Shown here piece after piece: positions 7,808-13,741 of a stretch of DNA of 13,936 nucleotides (its first letter is position 1; each line of letters starts with the position of its first letter). The translations under genes and the position numbers were made by a program. The stretch comes from Thermoplasmata archaeon. GTDB taxonomy: Archaea; Thermoplasmatota; Thermoplasmata; Sysuiplasmatales; Sysuiplasmataceae. The stretch covers positions 1 to 13,936 of the forward strand of contig JAJYOM010000033.1 of NCBI GenBank assembly GCA_021796175.1, read 5' to 3'. The notes below the pieces were generated by a model, which made no database searches, was not told the DNA's origin, and worked only from the letters and a program-made list of their open reading frames with translations.

Positions 7808-7952
7808 GATGCCCGTCCAAATCGATGTCGATCCAGGCGAATAGAAGGATAGATTTTACAGTTTGCCGGTCAAGTTGGAGTAAATCATTCTGAAATCAGT
7901 GCTTCCCCGGAAAACATATTTTACGACATGTAATTATTGACATACGCGAATG

Positions 7953-7961
7953 TTAAAATAT
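7953..7961 (+). promoter_or_regulatory. Candidate TATA box (TTAAAATAT) for the Hint-domain surface protein
   Basis: The stretch TTAAAATAT is the best TATA-like sequence upstream of 8155. Transcription would start near 7985, at the base of the hairpin at 7983-8011. Confidence 0.4.
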
Positions 7962-7982
7962 CTCGAAACAGATATGTGTTTA

Positions 7983-8011
7983 GCAAGGGCGAATGGTGGT
8001 TCCCGCCTTGC
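7983..8011 (+). promoter_or_regulatory. Leader hairpin
   Basis: GCAAGGGCG (7983-7991) pairs with CGCCTTGC (8004-8011) in an 8-bp stem with one bulged G and a 12-nt loop. The only in-frame ATG upstream of 8155 (7993) lies in the loop. A role in RNA stability or translation control is speculative. Confidence 0.35.
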
Positions 8012-8140
8012 ATACACGTCCGGACGGATCGTCTGTGAGTCGGTCGCTGTCCTGCTGTGCATTGCCGCATTATGCTGATTATCAACCGCTTTCCGGCGAA
8101 TTCACTCCAAACGGACAAGCCGCTGATTCGCGCCAACTTT

Positions 8141-8148
8141 GGAGGAGG
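8141..8148 (+). promoter_or_regulatory. Strong Shine-Dalgarno GGAGGAGG that sets TTG 8155 as start
   Basis: GGAGGAGG lies 6 nt before TTG 8155, whereas ATG 7993 has no SD. Starting at 8155 puts a basic stretch (TGRTRSWK) directly before the hydrophobic signal segment, as expected for a secreted protein. Confidence 0.65.
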
Positions 8149-8154
8149 AAAGTC

Positions 8155-11151
8155 TTGTCGGATGATTTGGAAACAGTGCCTGCGAATGTAGATACTGGAA
8201 GGACAAGGTCCTGGAAGCTGGTTCCAATCTATGTCACCATCTTCCTGATGCTGACCGGCATATTCTCTGCAAGCGGATTGGCGGCTGCCCAGAGCGGTGC
8301 TTACCCTGCACCTGCCGGTCCACCCGGGATAGTTGCATCCGTGGCGATTACTGTCACGAACACACAATCACAGGCTACTCCCGGCCCTTACCAGCAGGAG
8401 GTAGCCTGGCCGAGCACCCGGTTCACTCGGCTGGAGGCGTCAAACCTAGGCAACATGGAATTCATGTACTTGAATGGAACAGTTATTCCTTCATGGCTTG
8501 AGAGCAATCCAAGCAATACAGCCACCGCCAGCGTGTTCTGGCTCAAACTTGAGAGCATACCGGCCAACTCGAATCTTGTAATATATGCGGCATTTGCCGA
8601 TCCATCTGTGAATCTCATGAATGGGAACACAGTGGGTGAAGCACCGCAGCTCTCGGCTTCGTACGCGCAGTACGACAATGGAGCGAACATATTCCCGGAT
8701 TACTGGAATTTCGCCGGGACAAGCCTGCCATCGGGATGGGTTTGGACCAATTCCGCTGCACCTTCAGGTTCGGAAAGCGTCAGCAACGGGCTCCACTTCA
8801 GTTTCAGTAGCGGCAATTGGTACACGATGGCAGCGGCAACACAGGCGAGCTCAAGTTATGCCAAGTATGTCCTCTATGCCTACCAGGACACTTCAAGCTA
8901 CACTGGCGAGAACACAATCATTGGGGAGATTGCGTCATATGGTGGGAGTGTGCAGTCATACGGTTATGCCTCGGTCCTTAAGGGATACGTTGCTGTAATG
9001 GACGGAGAGGCCTATCAAATCAACTACTCTCCTGGGAGCAACAGCCCTATACCCGTCGTATCGAGTCAGGGCGTGAACACACCCGGCGGCTCCTACTACC
9101 TGATGAGTGAAGGATGGCCAGCAACCGGCACGGAATATGCTGCACTCTGGTCCGGCTCCGGGTCCATGCTCAGCGATCTGGGCGGCTCGAACTCGCAGCT
9201 TGGTGTAGGGAATACGCACCTTTACCTTGGAATGTATGACAACAACAAGGGAGGCGGCACTGTTTCATACCAGTTTGCGTTCCTTGCGACTTTGCTTCCA
9301 GGCAATGCGATGCCGCAGGCAGTCGTCTCCGTTCCACGCACATTCTGGAACTGGCAAGGCTATCTCGGCAATAACACGATTTACCTAACACAGGATCCTT
9401 ACGGCGCTTACGTGACAAATTCGAAGAGCGCAGTAATGGCAAATGCAACATCCGGATCTGAAGTCGTCGTTGGCAATGCACTCAATTTTTCGACAGGGAC
9501 ACCTGGCAACAATGCAGGCAGTACATTCTACTCATTTAGTTCGCAAGGAAATTTTCTGCTTGTTACAATTTATCTGGGAGTGGACTCCGGCTCCTATCAA
9601 CAGGTCGTGGACACCAAGTATAATGGTCCACAGACCGAGACTATAAACAGGCAGGCAACTACAATCACCATTATGGGATCTCTCACCAATGCAAGCAGCA
9701 TCCAAACTTATTACAAACCAGATAACTTCATGGGCTTCAACGAGACTATCAATTCTTCCGGCAAGCTGGCACAGGTTGTTGTGAATGAGCTGATAGACGG
9801 GCTGAGCCTCCTTCCCGTTGTTGGATATGCAATCACTGGTTATCAGATGCTTCAAACAGCCTACAACTACCTGAGTCCGATTTCTGGAACGTCCGGTTCA
9901 TCCACCGGACTTAACAGTCCAGCCTACGAGTCCATCGACGTTAATGGTGGAGGAACCGTGAACGGCATATGGCAGAATGTATTTGCCGGTGGAGCAAACG
10001 CGAGCGTCCAGATTCCGAGCCAGTTCTTTAGCTTTGAACCAGGCATCTCATTGGAGGCCCAGAATATATGGGACATCGGGCAGACAGGGACAAATTACTA
10101 CGGTGCCACAGCGTTCATCAACTACACCACAACTAGCGACACAGCCGCCGTCGCAGGGACTATTGACAAAGCAGGAGGCGGAACACCACTGGCAAATTCA
10201 TGGATAACGGTGTTTGACGCAAGCAACGGGTCGATATACATGGTAAAGACGAACTCGGCCGGGCAGTATTCTCTGTTCCTTCTGCCGAACAGCGTTGTTT
10301 CAGTGTCAGCATCCTACCAGACTCCGTGGGGCACGGCCATGGAGTCCACGGGCAATACGTCGATTGGCATAGCAGGCAAGTACATAGATGATTCCATGCA
10401 CAACCTTGGCGATGAGATATATGGTCAAGTGATCGACTCCACAAATGGAGACCCGCTGCCCTCTGCGACCGTATATGTGGAAGGACCCAACGGATACACT
10501 TACTCTCCATCATTGAATGCAAACGGTGACTACTCTGTCTTCACTTCAATGCCTGGCAGTTATAGTGTGTGGGCAGACTATGGAAACTATGCCTCGAATG
10601 TAGACAGCTTTACACTTTCCGGAACGGGTATCAATCAGCAGGCAAACCTGCAGATATCGGTCCCATCGGGCGGATGCGTTCTCAATGGCACGCTTGCATA
10701 CCTTGCCAGCGGCCAGAAGGTACCTGTGCAGAACCTCTCCGTCGGGGAACAGCTGCTCTCTTACAACATACTGCAGACGGACCGCGCCTCATCACTCTCC
10801 ACATCCGGACTGACAACGGGTACAATCAAGTCCATCATGGCGTCAAACGTAACACAGATTGTCGACATCAACCACGGCCTGCTCTATGTATCGGGCATGA
10901 CCGACCAGCCGTTGTTCGCGATTGCACAGAACGGGACAGCGATGCTTGTAATGCTCGGTAACCTCACCGTTGGCATGATGCTCTACGATGCAGTCAACAA
11001 CACATTCATTCCTGTGACTAACATTACGGTCCTGTCAGGCAACTTCACAGTGTATGACATAGTCACCTCGTCCTCATTTGCAGCCTCCAATCAGCAGGCA
11101 AACAACTATGTAACCGGCGTTGGAGTGCCGATGGCAACCAAGGAGCCATGA
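8155..11151 (+). CDS. Large secreted multidomain protein: DUF2341-like N-terminus, carboxypeptidase-regulatory-like domains, C-terminal Hint domain
   Basis: From TTG 8155 the protein has 998 residues. A signal peptide is clear: basic TGRTRSWK, a hydrophobic core (PIYVTIFLMLTGIFSASGL), then AAAQS. Next comes a DUF2341-like domain (about 60-175: ITVTNTQSQATPGPYQQEV, WLESNPSNTATASVFWLKL, GEAPQLSASYAQYDNGANIF), followed by a lectin-like beta region (FAGTSLPSGW). The middle is Asn/Ser/Gly-rich with many sequons. Two carboxypeptidase-regulatory-like modules follow: about 665-755 (AVAGTIDKAGGGTPLANSWI) and 757-838 (GQVIDSTNGDPLPSATVYV). From Cys841 to the end is a Hint domain: GGCVLNGTLAYLASGQKVPV, VGEQLLSYN, TDQPLF, LTVGMMLYD, and a final FTVYDIVTS. 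The Cys nucleophile is present; the block-B His (TxxH) reads Gln (TDQP) and there is no terminal His-Asn. Likely cell-surface or secreted. Substrate and activity are unknown. Confidence 0.8.
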   Translation: MSDDLETVPANVDTGRTRSWKLVPIYVTIFLMLTGIFSASGLAAAQSGAYPAPAGPPGIVASVAITVTNTQSQATPGPYQQEVAWPSTRFTRLEASNLGNMEFMYLNGTVIPSWLESNPSNTATASVFWLKLESIPANSNLVIYAAFADPSVNLMNGNTVGEAPQLSASYAQYDNGANIFPDYWNFAGTSLPSGWVWTNSAAPSGSESVSNGLHFSFSSGNWYTMAAATQASSSYAKYVLYAYQDTSSYTGENTIIGEIASYGGSVQSYGYASVLKGYVAVMDGEAYQINYSPGSNSPIPVVSSQGVNTPGGSYYLMSEGWPATGTEYAALWSGSGSMLSDLGGSNSQLGVGNTHLYLGMYDNNKGGGTVSYQFAFLATLLPGNAMPQAVVSVPRTFWNWQGYLGNNTIYLTQDPYGAYVTNSKSAVMANATSGSEVVVGNALNFSTGTPGNNAGSTFYSFSSQGNFLLVTIYLGVDSGSYQQVVDTKYNGPQTETINRQATTITIMGSLTNASSIQTYYKPDNFMGFNETINSSGKLAQVVVNELIDGLSLLPVVGYAITGYQMLQTAYNYLSPISGTSGSSTGLNSPAYESIDVNGGGTVNGIWQNVFAGGANASVQIPSQFFSFEPGISLEAQNIWDIGQTGTNYYGATAFINYTTTSDTAAVAGTIDKAGGGTPLANSWITVFDASNGSIYMVKTNSAGQYSLFLLPNSVVSVSASYQTPWGTAMESTGNTSIGIAGKYIDDSMHNLGDEIYGQVIDSTNGDPLPSATVYVEGPNGYTYSPSLNANGDYSVFTSMPGSYSVWADYGNYASNVDSFTLSGTGINQQANLQISVPSGGCVLNGTLAYLASGQKVPVQNLSVGEQLLSYNILQTDRASSLSTSGLTTGTIKSIMASNVTQIVDINHGLLYVSGMTDQPLFAIAQNGTAMLVMLGNLTVGMMLYDAVNNTFIPVTNITVLSGNFTVYDIVTSSSFAASNQQANNYVTGVGVPMATKEP

Positions 11152-11328
11152 GCGAATGCAAATCGCAGTGTGAAACCTGTTCCAAATCCCTTAACCAGTA
11201 TGGCGTCGGTGTATGGTTAGGAGTCTGACTTCGTTTGGCTGACATCACTTCCTTCCACACTGTGTCTTTCTTAGGCTGTCGGCATAGGCAAAATCTGCAC
11301 GTTTCGCGACAGTGAATGGGCACAACCG

Positions 11329-11362
11329 GTAGTGACTGATAGTGGTGACCGCCACTCACTAC
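11329..11362 (+). repeat. Inverted repeat immediately before the transposase fragment start
   Basis: GTAGTG (11329-11334) pairs with CACTAC (11357-11362), and AGTGG (11341-11345) pairs with CCACT (11352-11356), giving an 11-bp stem with a 6-nt one-sided bulge and a 6-nt loop. It ends 3 nt before ATG 11366. It could hide the start from ribosomes, as seen for some insertion sequences, or be a terminal repeat remnant. The flanking 11152-11328 holds no gene; CTTTCTT near 11266 could end the upstream transcript. Confidence 0.45.
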
Positions 11363-11365
11363 CTG

Positions 11366-11869
11366 ATGTCGTTCATACGGAAGATAAGGAACAGGGGACA
11401 GACACCCTATGCGAAAGCGGAAAACAGGAAGATGAAAGGAAAAGTTGTGCAGCGGTACATACGCTACATCGGCAAACATCCGGATGCAACGAGGAACTTC
11501 TCTCTGGACACCGTCCAATTCGGTTATGCGGCGAGGAGACTCATACAGAGTGACCTGACAGCGAACGAGCTCACAGACATGCTCGAGGGGATGGGGCACG
11601 GGGTGCCCAGGGAGGATATGGAGGCCATAGGCATCTGCTGCAGTTTCAAAAAGAAAAACATTACACTGTCCCTCTACCACGCACGGAAGTCAGGAGGGCG
11701 CAAATGTGCGAAGGATTCGGGGAAGGAGCTCGTTGCGGAGAAGACGTACAGAAGAAAGATAATCGCGCTCTCAGGCTGCAATGAAATAGTCTTCACGCCG
11801 AAGATGTGTCCCGATCACAGATCCCGCAGCAACAGGCGTGCGCTGAATGCAATTGTTCCGGAAGACTGA
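11366..11869 (+). pseudogene. Truncated DDE-type transposase, N-terminal part
   Basis: From ATG 11366 there are 167 codons (24 nt more if GTG 11342 is used). The beginning, MSFIRKIRNRGQTPYAKAEN then KVVQRYIRYIGKHPDA, has the N-terminal pattern of IS4/IS1634-like and related archaeal transposases ('FIRk...g.tYyalvEN.r..gkv.qR.irYiG'). Next is a helical segment (FGYAARRLIQSDLTANELTD) and a Cys/His-containing stretch (CAKDSGKEL ... KMCPDH). No DDE catalytic residues are present. After TGA 11867-11869 the same frame continues with NFNYRVMISVG, so the TGA may be a nonsense mutation. About 20 codons further the sequence becomes antisense tnpB. Family assignment is by motif memory and is uncertain. 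Confidence 0.5.
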
Positions 11870-11934
11870 AATTTCAATTACAGGGTAATGATTTCAGTAG
11901 GCATGAATGCTTTAGGTTGGCTCTCCAATACCAT

Positions 11935-12754
11935 TCATGCCCAGCCAGCATCATGGATGGATTTGGTCATTCTTCCTCTACCGAAGGGCCCCACAACCAT
12001 GTCCTCGAATGCGATAAGGTCATGGGGACGTGCCCATCCTGTGGTGAGCTTGTTCACCAAGTCCCTGGTCGACAGCTTCCTCTGCGCACGCCTGAGACTC
12101 CTCTCTGAGCGGCGGAAGAACTTAGGCGCTTCGACTGTTACACTGGCCGAGAGTGCAGCAATGTGATTGAGACCGAAATCAATACCGATCGGGTATTTGG
12201 GTTCTGCGGTTGAAGGCGAAGCCGCATCGGACACTTCGACTGTGATCAATGCATACCGCCTGTCACCTTCCCCGCTGACGGTGCATCTCTTCACCCTGCC
12301 GGGAGGCAGCTGCCTGTCGTACTGTACAGGCATATCGCCTATCTTCGACAGGTGAAGGGTTTCGTATTGTCTCTGCCACTGGTTACGGCAACTGAACCGT
12401 TCCATACATCCTGGTATGGGAGGGAATTACTTCGCTCTTGAAGCGCGGTTAGCGTGCAAGATGCCTGAAAAACGACTTGAATGCCCTGTCCACGCGGTGA
12501 AGACATTCCTGCGTAACATGCGAATACACGCGTCCCATTCCGCCGCTGTCGTTTCCGCGCCATGCGGTGAGATGCCTGCACCGCTCCGTATGGCCGACAG
12601 AAATACCCCCTGTATTCTATTCGTGCTGTCTCTGCTCCAATGCATAGTTCCAGAGGAATTTCAGCTTATCGAGCTGGCGCATGAGCTCACGTTCTTGGTC
12701 TCGAAAGGGATGGAGACGGTACTTGAATCGGAGTTCGCAATCCTGCAGCTCACT
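11935..12754 (-). pseudogene. tnpB: TnpB N-terminal and RuvC-I/II fragment with multiple lesions
   Basis: Reading on the minus strand, the N-terminus is clear (LRFKYRLHPFRDQERELMRQ then LDKLKFLWNYALEQRQHE), with no canonical start codon in that frame before Met. In-frame stops follow at 12617-12619, 12449-12451 and 12383-12385, yet TnpB-like sequence continues between them (VYSHVTQECLHRVDRAFKSF, RFKSE). After a frameshift near 12380 the frame is open for 156 codons: ETLHLSKIGDMPV, YPIGIDFGLNHIAAL with the RuvC-I Asp (codon 12178-12180), and LIAFEDMVVG with the RuvC-II Glu (codon 12004-12006). These two sites are 58 residues apart, about 30 fewer than usual, so an in-frame deletion in the connecting helices is likely. 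The frame ends at SIHDAGWA plus stop 11935-11937. It cannot encode an active nuclease. Confidence 0.85.
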
Positions 12755-12784
12755 TTATATCAATTGACCGTGTCGGTCGCTTCA

Positions 12785-12805
12785 CCCATGACTGAAATCA
12801 ATGGG
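12785..12805 (-). mobile_element. Second IS605-type end hairpin, upstream of the TnpB N-terminal fragment
   Basis: On the minus strand CCCAT-TGATTTCAGTC-ATGGG forms a perfect 5-bp stem. Its loop sequence GATTTCAGTCA is identical to that in the right-end hairpin at 6141-6167, and it has the same orientation. It could be the left end of the same element or the right end of a lost neighbour. Confidence 0.5.
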
Positions 12806-12824
12806 CTTTCGCGACCTTTTCTGG

Positions 12825-12843
12825 CAAAAACCATCATCGAAAA
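12825..12843 (-). terminator. T-rich terminator of the tRNA-Phe gene
   Basis: On the minus strand TTTT and, 8 nt on, TTTTT follow the tRNA 3' end within 10-27 nt, the usual pattern for archaeal tRNA transcription ends. Confidence 0.5.
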
Positions 12844-12850
12844 CAGGGAA

Positions 12851-12939
12851 TGCCGCAGACCGGATTTGAACCGGCGACTTTGAGATGTCTGTGAGTTAAC
12901 ACTTCAGTCTCACACTCTCCCAGGCTGAGTTACTGCGGC
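12851..12939 (-). tRNA. tRNA-Phe(GAA) with a 15-nt intron at 37/38
   Basis: The cloverleaf is complete on the minus strand. The acceptor stem is GCCGCAG/CTGCGGC (7 perfect pairs) with discriminator A. The D-arm is ACTC-AGCCTGGGA-GAGT, the anticodon stem TGAGA/TCTCA, and the T-arm GCCGG-TTCAAAT-CCGGT. The anticodon loop begins CTGAAG, giving anticodon GAA with G37, as expected for archaeal tRNA-Phe. The next 15 nt (plus-strand 12887-12901) must be removed to leave a 7-nt loop ending in A38. The insertion lies between positions 37 and 38, the canonical archaeal intron site. Within the precursor, CUG (32-34) can pair with CAG of the intron, giving only a short bulge-helix-bulge. CCA is not encoded. 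A TATA box precedes it. Confidence 0.93.
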
Positions 12940-12963
12940 CCAATTTTTCAGTAAAAACCTACT

Positions 12964-12972
12964 GATATATAA
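12964..12972 (-). promoter_or_regulatory. TATA box for tRNA-Phe
   Basis: On the minus strand GTTATATAT is centred about 29 nt before the tRNA 5' end, as expected for a short-leader archaeal tRNA promoter. Confidence 0.65.
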
Positions 12973-13001
12973 CTTGAACTTAGTTTGAATTCCAGCCGCG
13001 C

Positions 13002-13038
13002 AAAAATATAGAGCCATCGCAGGCCATTCGGACTGCGA
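13002..13038 (-). terminator. Hairpin plus T-tract after ssb
   Basis: On the minus strand TCGCAG (13038-13033) pairs with CTGCGA (13022-13017). The stem is 6 bp with a 10-nt loop and is followed by CTATATTTTTG (T-run 13006-13002). It lies about 38 nt after the ssb stop and separates ssb from the tRNA promoter. Confidence 0.45.
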
Positions 13039-13075
13039 GGGTAAAGTGTTTGTTTGTTCATCCGGAAAGGCTGCT

Positions 13076-13543
13076 TCAGAACCTTCTGTCCCTGTCGCCG
13101 CCACGTCCGCCGAACGACCTTCTCCTGTCGCCGCCGCCACCGCCGCCACCGCCACGGTACGGGCGCCTCTCGGGCATCTCGTACTCTTTGTCGCTGACAT
13201 TGACACCGGTGTTCGGGTCATTCACGTCGACTTCGCTCTTGGCTATCTTTCCGTACTTGCCAACGTTGACCCTTATGTGACCTTTTACAAGTGAAACATA
13301 ACCATTTTCAATCTGGATTGTTTCGCCTTCGCCAACACTACCAATCTGGTCCTGCCAGAGGCTTAGGACAACTGTTGCCGTATCATCCGCTATGGGCACT
13401 TCTGCGACCTTCCTTGAAGGTCCAAACCTAGAGGGTATTTCCTTTGGTTCTCCAACGGATAAGACTTTTGCTATCACGTTGACGCTCTTTGACTCAGGCG
13501 TCAGATCCGATATTTTTGTCAATTCCTTGTTTGTCGATTCCAT
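13076..13543 (-). CDS. ssb: Single-stranded DNA-binding protein, single OB-fold archaeal type with Gly/Arg tail
   Basis: This 155-residue protein is expected to coat single-stranded DNA in replication and repair. Residues about 9-106 form one OB fold (KISDLTPESKSVNVIAKVLS, VAEVPIADDTATVVLSLWQD, ENGYVSLVKGHIRVNVGKYG), the layout of Sulfolobus-type SSB and related RPA-like single OB proteins. Trp63 and several Tyr residues (82, 97) are candidates for base stacking. A short linker leads to a tail (125-155) of Arg and Gly with eight Gly in a row and RGG-like units, ending DRDRRF. The tail is basic, unlike the acidic tip of bacterial SSB. ATG 13541-13543 is preceded on the minus strand by AAGGAAG at good spacing. 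It is transcribed alone, divergent from the gene at 13742. Confidence 0.85.
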   Translation of the reverse strand: MESTNKELTKISDLTPESKSVNVIAKVLSVGEPKEIPSRFGPSRKVAEVPIADDTATVVLSLWQDQIGSVGEGETIQIENGYVSLVKGHIRVNVGKYGKIAKSEVDVNDPNTGVNVSDKEYEMPERRPYRGGGGGGGGDRRRSFGGRGGDRDRRF

Positions 13544-13567
13544 GTCTATTCTTCCTTGTTTGTCTGT

Positions 13568-13586
13568 GTCTCCTTAATCCGGAGAC
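13568..13586 (-). promoter_or_regulatory. 5'-leader hairpin of ssb
   Basis: GTCTCC (minus 13586-13581) pairs perfectly with GGAGAC (13573-13568) around a 7-nt loop. With the TATA box at 13610-13617 the transcript would begin near 13587, so the hairpin would sit at its extreme 5' end. Function is unknown; stability or autoregulation by SSB are possible. Confidence 0.4.
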
Positions 13587-13609
13587 TGACCGACAACTAT
13601 TTCCCTCTG

Positions 13610-13617
13610 TATTTAAA
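13610..13617 (-). promoter_or_regulatory. TATA box for ssb (TTTAAATA)
   Basis: TTTAAATA on the minus strand lies 67-74 nt before the ssb ATG, predicting a leader of about 44 nt. Confidence 0.55.
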
Positions 13618-13701
13618 CTATTGCCTGCAACCTTGCTATCCACTTTGACGTGACACAGAATGTACAACTGTGAATGCAAACACAACTTCCCAGCTGATCT
13701 C

Positions 13702-13708
13702 TTAATAT
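13702..13708 (+). promoter_or_regulatory. Candidate TATA box (TTAATAT) for the gene at 13742
   Basis: TTAATAT is centred 37 nt before ATG 13742, which would give a leader of about 11 nt. There is no strong SD (only GGTAAG), consistent with a near-leaderless message. Confidence 0.45.
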
Positions 13709-13741
13709 CACTGTCCTCTGATCCAATACGGGCTGGTAAGA

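Larger units (their letters stand above)
7808..8154 (+). other. Non-coding stretch and probable long 5' leader of the Hint-domain protein gene
   Basis: If translation starts at TTG 8155, this stretch has no gene. A plus-strand frame is open from ATG 7993, but its 54 codons have unusual composition (VSRSLSCCALPHYADY) and precede what is clearly a signal peptide region. Contents seen: a candidate TATA box at 7953-7961, a hairpin at 7983-8011, a 10-bp palindrome CGTCCGGACG at 8017-8026, and a strong SD at 8141-8148. The leader would be about 170 nt, long for this type of archaeon. No known riboswitch was recognised. Confidence 0.4.
6138..12805 (-). mobile_element. Remains of one IS200/IS605-family (IS1341-type, TnpB-only) element split by about 5.4 kb (inferred)
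   Basis: Two minus-strand tnpB pieces lie at 11935-12754 (N-terminus to RuvC-II) and 6179-about 6505 (end of RuvC domain, zinc finger, RuvC-III). They do not overlap in protein coverage, share strand and stand in 5'-3' order, and related hairpins flank both outer ends (12785-12805 and 6141-6167). The simplest reading is one element interrupted or rearranged, with surface-protein genes and a truncated transposase now between the halves. Two independently decayed elements remain possible, because the inner junctions cannot be placed exactly and no target duplication was found by eye. Confidence 0.4.

Noticed and set aside
11063..11680. Minus-strand open frame of 205 codons
   Set aside because: It overlaps the end of the Hint-domain gene and the transposase fragment; His/Cys-rich composition without motifs marks it as a shadow.
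11867..11869. TGA in the transposase as possible recoding (selenocysteine)
   Set aside because: No insertion element-like hairpin and the gene is truncated soon after; a nonsense mutation is simpler.
11865..11898. Perfect 8-bp inverted repeat ACTGAAAT/ATTTCAGT sharing the core of the TnpB end hairpins
   Set aside because: It lacks the CCC/GGG stem and lies within sequence that still reads as transposase; most likely chance.
12416..12883. Plus-strand open frame of 155 codons ending RRPDLNRRL
   Set aside because: Its end is the antisense of tRNA-Phe, a well-known false-protein signature, and the rest is antisense to the tnpB remnant.
13127..13155. Trinucleotide GCC/ACC repeat as a microsatellite
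   Set aside because: It encodes the in-frame Gly run of the SSB tail, so it is reported as part of that protein.
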